From positions 46,312,067 to 46,376,066 of the forward strand of contig CM060983.1 in NCBI GenBank assembly GCA_030765065.1: DNA of 64,000 nucleotides. The letters run 5' to 3'. The position numbers and the translations under genes were made by a program. The DNA comes from Deroplatys truncata. Its lineage: Eukaryota > Arthropoda > Insecta > Mantodea > Mantidae. The notes beneath the pieces are model-generated. The model had not been told where the DNA came from and did no database searches. It was given only the letters and a program-made list of their open reading frames with translations. Positions 20,779 to 32,520 of the stretch are shown here, piece by piece (position 1 is the stretch's first letter; each line of letters starts with the position of its first letter).

Positions 20779-21611
20779 TTACTTTCTCTACTACGTATAG
20801 TAAGTAGGGGAAGTATTGTATTCCACCCCAAAATTCGAAATTTCACCGGAAATATAGGTTTTGAGACCCCCTGAATCCAAAAAAAGCATTTTTAGAAACA
20901 TGTCCGTGTGTGTGTGTCTGTCTGTGAACAGCATAACTCAGAAACGAACAGTCAGATAAACACCAAACTTGGTATTTAGGTTCAGTATCTTCCACAAATG
21001 CGACACGAAGGTTTTCAAGAAAATTCTCCCATCCCAGATTACACCTTACATGGAACATTTTTCGAAAACTTTAATTTTCTCAAAAACGATTTTGATTAAA
21101 ATATCATATGTTTAAGATATTTTCATGACAAATGAAATGTATATCTCGAATTTTCTGGGAATGTCTCCAAAAGTATTCTTCATTGTGAACACTTTTGCAT
21201 AACTGATAAACCATAAGAGATAGACAAAATTTTACTACACAAAACATATAGATCGCGTTAAAATACACAATTTATGTCCTATTCATTTTTTTTTGTTGGG
21301 TGAACCATTTTCGAGATATTGCTTGTTATTCCCTTAAATTTTCCAATACTTATACTTTACTCAAATGAGAATTCGTTATTCATTTTTTTTTGTCCTGGTA
21401 ATGCAAAGAGAATGGAATACTCCACATAGCAACCAGCTCTTAAAATATTTGACTATCGCTTAAAGCCTACCAATTCCCCTTGCATCTACAAGAAAATTAG
21501 CAATAAGATTAACATCTCGATATCTCGATTAACATGAAGCATATGGAGAATAAGCGTTTGTAAAAATAGTTTGTACAAGAGTAGAGAAAGTCATGTGAGT
21601 GTAACACATCA
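20776..21611 (+). mobile_element. R element, plus, first of a tandem pair
   Basis: Complete from ACTTTCTCTACTACGTATAG to GTAACACATCAGA. The T-run after it is directly the start of the next R copy, so the two units share one T-run. Confidence 0.92.
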
Positions 21612-22535
21612 GATTTTTACTTCCTCTACCTCGTATAGTAAGAAGGGGAAGTATCGTATTCCACCCAAAAATTCGATACCGAGATTTCAACGGAAATACA
21701 TGTTTTGAGACCCCCTGAATACAAAAAGAGCATTTTTGGAAACATGTCTGTGTGTGTGTGTCTGTGTCTGATTTTTGTGTGTCTGTCTGTGAACAGCATA
21801 ACTCAGAAACGAACAGTCGGATAAACACCAAACTTGGTATTTAGGTTCAGTATCTTCCAAGGATGCGACACGAAGGTTTTCAAGAAAATCCCCCCACCCA
21901 AGATTACCCTTTTCATGGAACATTTTTCGAAAATTTTAATCTTCTCAAAAATAGCTGTAACGATTTTGATTAAAATATCATATGTTTAAGATATTTTCAT
22001 GACAAATAAAATGTATATCTTGAATTTTCTGGTAATGTCTCCAAAAGTATTCTTCATTGTGAACGACTTTTGCATAACTGGTAAACCATAAGAGATAGAC
22101 AAAATTTTACTACACAAAAAATGTAGATCGTGTTAAAATACACAATTTATGTCATATACATTTTTTTTGTTGAGTCCACAATTTTCGAGATATTGCTTGT
22201 TATTCCCTTAAATTTTTCAATACTTATTTTCTCAAATGGGAATTCGTTATTCATTTCTTTTTTGTCTTGGATATGCAAAGATTATTAATTTGTGGCAAAG
22301 AGAACGGTGCTGCATATAGCAACCAGCTATTAAAAGTAATGTCTATGCTTAAAGGCTACTGTATTTCTATATTGCCCTTGTAAATATATATCCCCCTTAC
22401 ATCTACAAGAATTAGCAATAAGATAGAGTCAGCAAATGTTTATCTCGATTAACATGAAGCATATAGAGAATAAGCGTTTGTAAAAATAGTTTGTACAAGA
22501 GTAGAGAAAGTCATGTGAAAGAGTAGAGAAAGTCA
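21612..22535 (+). mobile_element. R element, plus, second of a tandem pair
   Basis: Complete at the 5' end (ACTTCCTCTACCTCG). The 3' end shows a small duplication, GAGTAGAGAAAGTCATGTGA followed by another GAGTAGAGAAAGTCAGAG, and loses the final CACATCAGA. The dinucleotide tract here is interrupted (TGTCTGTGTCTGATTTTTGTG). Confidence 0.9.
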
Positions 22536-23098
22536 GAGTGTTTTGTAAGCAACGGGTGTGTTTCTCATGGGAAGTTTGTGCACTACTTATTTTGTTATTC
22601 TTTTCTTTGTACCTACATTCATTTTGGAATTCATTTTATTTTGTCTTTCGTGTGCTTTTTAGTAGTTTAGCGTATGTTGCTTACTGAGAATGAAAAAGGC
22701 TATACTCACGTTACTTAAACTATTCTTATTTTTTCCCAATCGAGATTTCCTTTATAAATAACGATTGGGCATTAATTTTGTGTTCTTTGTAGAACCCTGA
22801 GAGCTTTAATTAACTCTTTGTTTTACTATCTTGTGTAATACTTTTTAAATATCTTCAAAGAAAGGCAAGGCTACTGGTTAAGTGAAACCTAAGGTTAAAT
22901 GTTGTAGGGATAAACCGTCAAACCACAGGCAACACCGGATATTTCAGCTAGCTGTGTATGAACCAAACAATCTGATGCAATACACCCATTCCGTTATGTA
23001 TAGAGCAAGTATCCAAATGTTTAAAACATTTGAATTAAAGCTTTAAGACGATAGAAATTTCAGCGATTCTTCGCCTTTAAAAAAAGAAGACACTTTAG

Positions 23099-23116
23099 AG
23101 AGAGAGAGAGAGAGAG

Positions 23117-23153
<37 letters not shown>
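23099..23153 (+). repeat. (GA)n-(TG)n microsatellite
   Basis: About eleven GA units pass directly into about seventeen TG units. It lies outside any R copy, in otherwise unrecognised DNA (22540-23250). Confidence 0.95.
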
Positions 23154-23157
<4 letters not shown>

Positions 23158-23251
23158 CTTACCAAGAAAATAAATTTATGCAAATTCTGAATTTTACATT
23201 TAGTCTGATATATTTTAAGGAAATTTCCATAGAAGTTCCCATAGATTTTTT

Positions 23252-23478
23252 TTTAAGTTTAGTTTCCTTTAACCGGTTACGTCATATCGGACAATGAATG
23301 AACCAAATGAGCCCGGGATGCATGGAGCTTAAAGTTATCCGACATTCATATTTCCAGGATAAGGGAAAACTCCGGAGAAAAACCTTATCTGGATAACTCA
23401 TCCTAACCGAGATTCGAATTCAGGACCTCTTGAATGTGAGGCAGACACACTACCCCCACACCACAGAAATGGGCCCAA
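23252..23478 (-). mobile_element. SINE F, minus
   Basis: The reverse complement of the family at 6218-6450: the inverse of a box-B-like GATTCGAATTCAGG and of the head GTGTGGGGG, plus the body block GAGCCCGGGATGCATGGAGC. It directly precedes the R copy at 23490. Confidence 0.75.
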
Positions 23479-23489
23479 AATATGTGTTG

Positions 23490-24372
23490 TTTTTACTTTC
23501 TCTACTACGTATAGTAAGTAGGGGAAGTATTGTATTCCACCTAAAAATTCGATGCCGAGATTTCACCGGAAACACATGTTTTGAGACCTCCTGAATCCAA
23601 AAAGAGCATTTTTGGAAACATGTTCGTCTGTGTGTCTGTGTATCTGTCTGTGTGTCTGTCTGTGAACAGCATAACTCAGAACAGTTGGATAAACACTAAA
23701 CTTGATGCGACACGAAGGTTTTCAAGAAAATCCCTCCACCCCAGATTACCCTTTACATGGAAGATTCTTTGAAAATTTTAATTTTCTCAAAAATAGCTCT
23801 AACGATTTTGATTAAAATATCATATGTTTAAGATATTTTCATGACAAATAAAATGTATATCTTGAATTTTCTGGGAATGTCTCCAAAAGTATGCTTCATT
23901 GTGAATGACTTTTGCATAACTGGTAAACCGTAACAGAGAGACAAAATTTTACTACACAAACAATGTAGATCGCGTTAAAATACACAATTTATGTCATATA
24001 GATTTTTTTGTTGAGTGAACCATTTTCGAGATATTGCTTGTTATTCCCTTAAATTTTTCAATACTTATTTTCTCAAATGGGAATTCGTTGTTCATTTGTA
24101 TTGTCTTGGATATGCAAAGAGTATTAATCTGTGGCAAAGAGAATGGTGCTGCACCTAGCAACCAGCTATTAAGAGATATGTATGTGCTTAAAGGCTACTG
24201 TATTTCTATATTGCTCTTGTAAATATATATTCCCCTTACATCTACAAGAAAATTAGCAATAAGATAGACTCTGCAAATGTTTATCTCGATTAACATTAAG
24301 TAGATTGAGAATAAAAATTTGTAAAAATAGTTTTACAAGAGTAGAAAAAGACATGTGAGTATATCAAATCAG
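23490..24372 (+). mobile_element. R element, plus, full length
   Basis: Complete with both termini (ACTTTCTCTACTACG; GTAGAAAAAGACATGTGAG...ATCAGA). It lacks the AACTTGGTATTTAGG... block, a short internal deletion after AACACTAAACTTG. A T-run joins it to a partial R copy. Confidence 0.9.
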
Positions 24373-24585
24373 ATTTTTTTATGTCCTGGACATGCAAAGA
24401 GCGCTTAAGGGATTTGACTATCGCTTAAAACCTACCATATTCCCCTTGCATCTACAAGAAAATTAGCAATAAGATTAACATCTCGATATCTCGATTAACA
24501 TGAAGCATATGGGGAATAAGCGATTGTAAAAATAGTTTGTACAAAAGTAGAAAAAGTCATGTGAGTGTAACACATCAGATTTTTT
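24373..24585 (+). mobile_element. R element 3' part
   Basis: Begins at the internal T-run TTTTTTTATGTCCTGGACATG and runs to CACATCAGA. Position and phase fit the right-hand piece of an older R copy that was split at its own T-run. Confidence 0.85.
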
Positions 24586-24589
24586 ATTT

Positions 24590-24905
24590 TGTTTAACTAG
24601 CGGAACACGGCAATCTTGATTAAAATATGATGTTTAAGATTTTGCCATGGCACACAAAATGTTTTCTCCAAATAGCCTGTGAAGTCTTCATCAAGGTGGG
24701 AAACCATGTGAGATATTCGAGAACTTACCTTAGAAATAAAAGATAGAACTCATTGAAATATAGAATTTGTGCTAAACAGTTTTTATAGCACTATTTTCGA
24801 AATATTTGTCGTCGTAATCTTCCCAGAAATTCACTACTAACAAAAAAGTCTTGTGAGATGAGCATCTATTGTTTCTCTATGTTGCACGTAACTAAGCACA
24901 TATTG
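24590..24905 (+). mobile_element. Divergent R-like fragment
   Basis: Only scattered family blocks remain (TCTTGATTAAAATATGATGT, AATAGCCTGTGAAGTCTTC, TTTTCGAAATATTTG). Confidence 0.5.
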
Positions 24906-25346
24906 CCTAATGTGAAAATCTAGACAAATACTATTTGTGAATTAACGTGAACAGAATCGTCGGCTTGTATATGAATAATATAATAATGGGCAGAGAAGGT
25001 TGTTTGAGTATTAAGTATTAGTTTGATCGTTATTGTAATTGTAACGTTTTCAATAACGGTGTATCCACTATCCATTTTAATAAAACATTTACAGGTTTCA
25101 ACAGTGTATATTCATCGCTGTAGGTTATTTGCAGTGTCTAAGAAAGCTAAACGTATATCCGCCTAAATTTGGATATTTCCAACCGTTAACTTCAAATTTT
25201 GCACCCAAGTTGCTCAGACTTTTGATATTAGCAGCTGAGAGTTTTCAACTTAATTGGTCAGTTGTTTAACTAAAATGGCATCTCCCCCGTAAATCTTAAT
25301 ATCGTCTTAAAATATCATGTAAACAAAATGACTTTATACTTTTGTT

Positions 25347-26589
25347 ATATATAATTAGCTGAAATACTCGGCGTTGCTCGCGGTTTGACAGTTTATTCCT
25401 ACAACATTTAGCCTAGGTTGCATTTACCCAATAGCCTTGCGTTTCTTTGGAGGCATTTAAAAAGTATTACTTAAGATACTTAAACTAAGAGTTAATTAAA
25501 ACTCCCACAACTATATAAAGAATATAATAAAAGAAGCCGAGAAAACACTATGCAAAAGTACTGCTGGACAAGCACAAATACCACAGTTTGTAATGATGAT
25601 TTCTTGTGAATGCAGCTGAGTAACGGTTCCACGCTGCCACATTCGGAATGCCTCGTTATTTATAGAAAAATCTCGTTTGGGAAGATATAATAGCAGTTCA
25701 AGTAACATCAATATAAACGTGTTCATTCTCAGTAGCCACACACTAAACCACTAAGAAAACAACGGAAGGCAAAATAAAATAATAATAATAGTTAAAATGA
25801 GTTTTTATTTATGGACGCTCTTTAACTGCTGTGATCCTTAGCGTCCCATTTTATATTGGGTGTGAAAGACCGGTAATTTTGCTCAGAGGCCTCTTTATCA
25901 CGCTTGACGTTCTTTTACGTGCCATAAATCTACGACACGGGACCACCGGCTTTACTTCCCTTCCGAAGGAAGTCATGCTAAGGATTTTTACGCCCGAAAA
26001 AAATCCATCGCCCTCCGCTGGGTTTGAATCCGCGACTTTGGGAATTAGAGGCTGGCATGGTAATAATAAAAGCATCACAAACTTCCCATAGGGAAAGAAA
26101 TCCGCTGCTTACAAAATAAAAAAGAAGAAGAAGAAGAGAGAATCTACAAATTATAATAAAAGAATATCCAACATCGGAGCATGATCGCAGAATATATGGA
26201 TATGAACTTCGACTTATTTATTTCTCTTACGTTAGCAATGTTTGGGTACCATACAGACTTTTGTAGTTAATACAATTACGTTGAATGATTTTGTGTTATT
26301 TTATATCAATACGTAATAAATAATCATATGAAGATAAATAATAAGAATAAGAAGTGGTATTTTGTCTGCTTTGATGTTGTTATTACAGTCCAATATAACA
26401 AGTTGGAAATGTTGTTAATTTTTTACCAAGCGATTGTACCCTTTACATTTGCGCAGTCATAGCCACAGGTGACAGACCTGTTGCAATGTATTTTGTTTAA
26501 CTGTGTTATTACTCCATGATCAATGTCAGAGAGGATAAACGAAAAACATGTGAACTCGCTATTCCTTTGTTATTTTGTGAGGCCGTGAA

Positions 26590-26621
<32 letters not shown>

Positions 26622-26875
26622 GTTGGCAATATTCGACCTATTACGACTATCGTGGATATAGAATAGTCATGCGAGCTTTTGTAGGCATTACATAAAATTA
26701 AATAACTAATCATGTGAAATGCGGAGGAATTTCGAATTCTAAGCTGGACAGTAATTTTGGCCTTGTGTCAAATGTTATCTGTGTCAAGTTTGGTCGAAAT
26801 CGATGCAACACACACACATACACGCACACACACACACATTGACTTTTATACAGATTAAGATTATAAAAAAATTAA
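25347..26875 (+). mobile_element. Repeat H, long copy with SINE A inside
   Basis: The left end ATATATAATTAGCTGAAATA is followed by CTCGGCGTTGCTCG. The right end is CA-repeat rich, then ATTGACTTTTATACAGATTA. The interior has an (ATT)n tract (26588-26621) and the blocks shared with 20113-20778. A minus SINE A interrupts it. Excluding the SINE it is about 1.25 kb. No coding frame was recognised. The TG/CA tract and non-coding body resemble the R family's design, but the sequence is unrelated. Confidence 0.6.
25783..26062 (-). mobile_element. SINE A, minus, head slightly truncated
   Basis: The tail hairpin (GGACGCTC ... TTAGCGTCC in reverse), the body and the first part of the tRNA-like head are present. 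The last bases of the head (CTCCGTGG side) are missing after GAGGCTGGCATGG. AATAATAA-type flanks occur on both sides. Confidence 0.82.
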
Positions 26876-28017
26876 AATATACATCTAAATTTTAAACGAT
26901 AAAATAGAAGAGAAGAAGTAGTTCACTGACATCAAAAAATAATTGTTGCAAAAACTATTTTTAACTTAAAGGTAAATTCATAACACTTTTGTGCGTCAGT
27001 TACTCCAAAATTGCTTCAAAAAGAAAGTAAAAATTAAGAGCGAGAAAAACGAATTTAAATACCAACAGACCAAGATTTAAACAGCGCACACATTTAAAAA
27101 TGAAAGGTTAATGAGCTGTTCTAGAGAGATGCAAATCTGACGCTTTCAGGAAGATGGTTTTAATTCCAAAGAATTTTTAATAGCAAAAACTAAAAACTCA
27201 TTTTTTTTTCACTTCGATGTCCCCATAAGTATATTCTGCTTTTGTATATTTTACTAAATATATACAGAATTTATTAACAAATTTAGCTTCCCCAATTGGA
27301 GGCTGCCATGAACAAAGATATATTGTCGTACATATCTGTGGTGAACGCTGTTTGTGGTAGACATCCAAATAATAAACCATACACCCAAAATCGTTTAGCG
27401 ATTTCATGCAATATACCTATATTGCACTGGGTGCGTGGAAACTGCACATCGTTTTTTGAGGCTCTCACTAATCCCATCCGGATTCTGTACACTGATTCAG
27501 AAGGGTAAATCCTACGTGGAAAGTGTGCACTTATAAGAATGTGGGATTTACATTGGTTAAGCCAAACTTTAATTAGATCTTACCAGATCGTGTTAGTGAC
27601 TCTGCAACCTTGTGTGGCAGGAGTGGTACGTCACATGCTACTACCTTGGGTTGCTGAGCATTACCATGTACTTTGTTGACGAACATAAATCTCCGTTTTC
27701 TGCCTTGGTGTACTTTCAGTGTAACTATAGACTAGAAGCGAATGTAGTCGCCCACGGTGTGATACACTTGAACATAAAATGCTGGTAAAATCTATTTAAA
27801 AGTTTTTTAAATTCTTGCACAGATGTCCGTCAGTAAATGAAGCACATATCTGCTCGTCAATACCACTGAAGTAGGAAACGTATTTAACAAACAACATAGG
27901 GATATTTGGGAAGAACTATATAACTCGTTTCTCCGCTCAATGTTTCTTTTGCATTTGCCTTACTTCATATTAAAACTTCTCCCACTTCCTTCCTGCATTG
28001 CTTTGCAATTAAATATA

Positions 28018-29292
28018 AGAGGGCAGTCCCAGAAGTACCCGACCTGACGTATATATAGCGGTTATTGTTTCAAACAAATTACTATGGTAGAAAGTACCAC
28101 CCTTATAAAGCTTAAGTTTGAAGTTTGACGATGCTACGTTGTTTGGCAGCCATTAATAGTGAACGCTCTCAGCAAATTTGTAAACATGGATAAAACTGGC
28201 CATCGTTATGTGATACAATACTTTCATTTGAAAGGCCTTAGTCCAACTAATATTAAAGCTGAGTTAGATTCTACTCTGGGGGAGTCTGCTCCTTCGTTTA
28301 CAACAGTAAAATATTGGGTGGCAGAGTTTAATCGAGGCCGTACGAGCTGTCAAAACGAAATCGCAGTGATCGACCAAATGAGGTGACCACGCCAGAAATT
28401 GTGAGGAAAATCTTCAAAATGGTATTGGATGATCGTCTATTGAAAGTGCGCGAGCTAACAGACATCGTAGGCATTTCAAAAAGTGCTGTACATCGCATAC
28501 TAACTGACAATATAGACATGAGAAAGCTGTGCGCAAGATGGATGCCGCGTTTACTCACAATGGAACAAAAACATCGTCGTGAGGATGTTTCAGTCGCGTC
28601 TTTGGTGATATTTCGCAGCAATAAAACCGAGTTTTTGCGTCGATTCCTAACCATGGATGAAACATGGGTCCATCACTTCACACCTGAGACGAAGGAACAG
28701 TCAAAACAGTGGATTGAAAGGGGAGAATTAGCTCCAAAGAAGGCAAAGACAGTTCCATCTGCAGGCAAGGTCATGGTCAGTTTTTTGGGATGCACGTAGG
28801 ATAATTTTCATTCATTATCTTCAAAAAGAAAACGCAATCAATGGAGGATATTATGCAAACTTATTGCAGCTTTTGGATAATGAAATCAAGCAAAAACGGT
28901 CGCATTTAGCGAAAAAGAAAGTTTCGTTTCATCAAGACAATGCACCAGTTCACATATCCGTTATCACCATGGCCAAAATCAATGAGTTCAAGTTCGAATT
29001 GCTTCCTCATGCACCCTATTCACCATATTTAACCCCCTCTGATGATTTTATATTTCCAAAGTTGAAGAAATGGCTTGGTGGTAAAAGATTTGCCAACAAT
29101 GAAGAGGTGGAGTTTGCAGCCGATGGCTATTTTGCAGAACTCGACGGTTCCACTATAATCAAGGTATCGAAGCTATTGAACATTGCTGGGAAAAGTGTAT
29201 CGAGCTGAAAGAATATGTAGAGAAATAAAAATGTTTTTTCCCAAAATTTTTGTGTTTTCTTTGTTAGGCCGATAGTTCTGGGACAGCCCTCG
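28018..29292 (+). mobile_element. mariner element, full length, nearly intact
   Basis: Length 1275 bp, typical of mariner proper. Short terminal inverted repeats of about 25-28 bp: GAGGGCAGTCCCAGAAGTAC on the left, complement of GAGGGCTGTCCCAGAACTAT on the right. TA duplication at 28016-28017 and 29293-29294. Contains one transposase gene on the plus strand. Confidence 0.92.
28186..29228 (+). pseudogene. mariner transposase (DD34D) with three 1-bp frameshifts
   Basis: ATG at 28186 gives MDKTGHRYVIQYFHLKGLSP, the first helix-turn-helix, up to FNRGRTSCQNE. One missing base near 28358 shifts the frame; it resumes with RSDRPNEVTTPEIVRKIF, DDRLLKVRELTDIVGISKS and LLTMEQKHRRED. The catalytic core has FLTMDETWVHHFTPETKEQS (first Asp). 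A missing T near 28787 shifts again, to FWDARRIIFIHYLQKENAIN, then VSFHQDNAPVHISV (second Asp) and PHAPYSPYLTPSDD. There are 34 residues between the last two Asp, so the DD34D signature is kept. A third missing base near 29150 shifts to the family ending, stop at 29226. Block similarity is to the irritans/mellifera-like mariners. Broken, so not active as it stands. Confidence 0.92.
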
Positions 29293-29384
29293 TAGGTCTC
29301 AGTTTGTATGTCCAAAAGTTGATTGACAAATTTATACATTGAAGGGCGACTGCTTTAATAATTGTCATTAAAGTGCTTTTTTTT

Positions 29385-29440
29385 TTAAACAAATTATTTA
29401 TTTAATGTCGCTTTAACAACAAGATCAAATCGCGATCACA
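29385..29440 (-). mobile_element. Possible LINE 3' tail, minus
   Basis: On the minus strand the sequence reads TCGCGATTTGATC, then GTTGTTAAAGCGACATTAAA and TAAATAA. GTTAAAGCGAC with an upstream partner resembles the 3' stem-loop of the LINE ending near 32660. How far the element extends (possibly toward 30150) I cannot tell. Confidence 0.35.
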
Positions 29441-31253
29441 ATAAGTTTTACAATTCCTTGCCTAATTGCGTTACGGTAACAAAGTTTAACACATTCTTGG
29501 AGAAAACTGGATCATCAAGGGTGTTAAGATGGTTGTTGGCATTTTGCATCTAGTCCTTGCACCATTGTAGAAATGACAGCTGGTGAGAATGTGAGTGACT
29601 ATGGGAGGAGAATGGCAATTATAGTAGTACATGGCAAAGATCACTTTACGGCCATTTGTTGTGCGAGAGATAGATGCATTGTTGGCTCTATCTCGGCTGC
29701 CGGGCGACAGGTTTGCTAATTAAAACGATGCTCCACCTCGAAAAAATTAAAAATTGTTTGGGAAATATGTATATTTTCCATATGATCATAATCGAAGCAG
29801 AAAAGAATGTGCAGCTTCCATGTGACCAGAAACTAGGTAGAAAATTTTGGGTGCAGTTTCCGTCGCCCAATTGCATTAAGTTGCTCTAAAGTTAACTAGG
29901 GCGTACACCCCTGAGTTTTATAACCTGTTTATACCTGGGCTGCACTTTGCCAATTTCAGAAACAAGTCTGGCCTGCTTTGTTCCAATTCACGGAACCCCC
30001 ATTACAGCTTAGGTGCAAACGGAACTTTTTGTGATGTTTTCCCTGATCTATTGTCACAAGCCACGACGGCAGACAGCATGTCTATGCTTGTGTTTACTTT
30101 AAACCTCATGTTCACACCCTTCATACATACCCTTCTGTCTGAAGAGTACCGTAGGTGAAAGTTGAGGGCAATCCTTCAGAAGCTCATTTTCTGTTGCAAT
30201 TTGTTATTAAGAATGACTCATATAGCTTCATAATCTGTATTTGGTGTCTATTACTGATGATTATAAATGATTTTACATGAGGGCAGATAGCTCTTTAGAA
30301 TTTCAAAGCTGTTTTTTGTTGTTGTTTTTTCTACATTTTTACGCGTACAAAAGTTTCACATAATGCAAGTTTTATTCAATTCCCTTCAGATTTTGTGGGA
30401 AAACTATAAGTATATAACTTTTAGGAATGATTTTTCTTTATCGGTTATCATTTCAGGAATATTAATTAAAATATCCGATTAACACACTAAAATTAGTGAA
30501 AAATATTGTTTCTCATATGTTTATAAACTTTTTTCTCAAAAACTGAAACACCTACAAAAAAAAAAAAGGTTTACAATTTTTCTGTTAAAAATTCGTTATA
30601 TATTTATATTAGTAGATTTTTAATTTGTTCATGGTACGGACCATTTTTTTTACTATTAGAAAAGTAAGTAAAACAATTAATAACTTGAAAACTACTGGAG
30701 ATATTTAAATGAACGTTTGTATACATGCTAAGGATTTGGTGTGTTACTTGCGGTACAAATTTCAAAAACATATCTTCATAAATGTAGAATTTAGAAATGT
30801 CAGCTGTGTGTACCCTCAACCTCAGCGTGTTTTGCTTTTATGCAATAGTAAGCTGATGTAGCTTAACGGTATATGCTACTGAAATACCAATTTTGTTGTA
30901 AACTTGTTTCACAGATTTGTTCTATATGATTGCAATAAAACATTACTATTCATAGTTCTATATCTCAACCTTTCCAATCTTCAAAAAGTGAAAATAAAGT
31001 CCCAGGTGACGATAATTTCAGAATGTTTGACTTTTAAATTCTGCATCCTATTTCTGAATACAATTCTTCACAATAAAAGCAACATTGGTGCAACATTAAG
31101 ACTTTTTCTGAAAAAAAAGTTAATGAAACATACAACAGTTTTAATTTTCTAAGAACCAGTTGTGTATTAAATTATTAAAAGTTTAAATTGATATTAAGAA
31201 AGGGCTTTAGATCCCCCCATCAGCCTCCAGAGAACGCAATACTGAAAGAAGCT

Positions 31254-31256
31254 GAA

Positions 31257-31296
<40 letters not shown>

Positions 31297-31300
31297 AAAA
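31254..31300 (+). repeat. (AAAG)n microsatellite
   Basis: About eleven AAAG units, A-rich at the right. It may be the expanded tail of an older retroelement. Confidence 0.95.
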
Positions 31301-31362
31301 AAGGAGAAACAAGTTTGTGGACCATTTTAATGCGACAATAATATAAGCAAGATTAAGAACCC

Positions 31363-31755
31363 AGGGGGATGGCTCAGGCGGTAGCGTCTGTGGCCTGCAT
31401 TCAGAAGGCCCCGGATTCAAATCCAAACTGGGTCGACCAAACTGACTATAGTTTTTTTTTCGTGATCTCCCTCAGTCGCTAAGGTTTGGCTTTTTAATGC
31501 TAAGCCCGAAAGTCGTGGTAATAGATTGTAATAGCGAAAGTTCTGCCATCTATCTGCAGATAATGAAAGCAGGTAGATTTGACGGCTCCCTAATGTCATC
31601 TGCCCGGTACGTGTAGAAGCAGAGATACAATTGCCCAGCACTAAGGTCTCTGTGGACACGTGTCGAAGTTGCCATTTGCACGTCACAGAAGCCGAGGTTA
31701 GCACTAAGGTCTCTGTGGGCACGTGATGAAGCAAGATGGCATAAGGCATACTACA
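31363..31755 (+). mobile_element. tRNA-headed SINE, SINE G-like head with a different body
   Basis: The head GGGGGATGGCTCAGGCGGTA and box B CGGATTCAAATCC match the SINE G head. The body (CTCAGTCGCTAAGGTTTGGC, GTCATCTGCCCGGTACG) is unlike SINE G. It contains an imperfect internal duplication: GCACTAAGGTCTCTGTGG occurs at about 31639 and 31700. It runs directly into the LINE coding fragment at 31760, so one of them is truncated at that junction. Confidence 0.65.
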
Positions 31756-31759
31756 GGAA

Positions 31760-32520
31760 TGGCTCCGAATATATACAGATGGATCGCTCATCAATAAAAA
31801 AAACGCCGGTGTAGGAGTATATTGTACACATTTTGCACAGTATCTAACATTAGATGAAACGTCAAACCACTATGATGGAGAATTAACAGCTATAAAAGCA
31901 GCATTACAGAATACTTTGTATAGACCATACATAAAACAAAAAATAGTCATCTTATCAGACTCAAAAACAGCTATAGACGGGATACTAAATTACAATAATA
32001 AAACAACAAGAAATATTAAAGAAATAAGAAGCCTAATTAAAGCAGTTGAAATTAGAAATCATGTCATTCTAGAATGCATCACAGATCATGTCGGAATTTT
32101 GGGCAATGAACATGCGGATCAATTAGCAAAGAAAGGTGTAATACAGCAAATAAAACCAGTAGGACAAATAGAAATAAATAAACAATGAAATAACATTAAA
32201 CAACATTTTAAAACACAGCAGATACTTGATGAAGAAGATAAATCAAAAGATAAAGATTGTAAGAATATTAAAGATAGAGTTGATGTACAAAAAATGCCAA
32301 GGAAAACTGCAGTGGCCTTATTTAGGATAGCAACTGGCCACGATTGCCTCGCCGAACACCTCTACAAGATACGATGCCTACCTACACACAAGTGCACTCT
32401 CTGTGAAGAAGATGTCATCCTGAACAAACAGTATCTCGCCAAATGCAAAGGCCTTAAAAGTGATAGCTTACAGACTTTATATTAGGAAGCCAGAGGGAAA
32501 ATGATGGAGATAAATTAATC
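31760..32520 (+). pseudogene. Non-LTR retrotransposon RNase H and C-terminal fragment
   Basis: One frame, with only two in-frame stops (TGA at 32186, TAG at about 32483), reads the RNase H domain: IYTDGSLINKKNAGVGVYC (first Asp), NHYDGELTAIKAAL (Glu), KIVILSDSKTAIDGIL (Asp) and DHVGILGNEHADQLAKKG (His/Asp). So all four catalytic positions are visible. It continues into MPRKTAVALFRIATGHDCLA, HLYKIRCLPTHKCTLCEED and YLAKC, a Cys/His-like cluster usual at the end of jockey-type LINE ORF2 in arthropods, then EARGKMMEIN. The endonuclease and reverse-transcriptase parts are missing (5'-truncation). It would have degraded the RNA strand during reverse transcription. Confidence 0.9.

Noticed and set aside
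27283-27508. Overlapping 69-70-codon ORFs on both strands
   Set aside because: No recognisable motif, no splice context and mutually overlapping frames; treated as chance.
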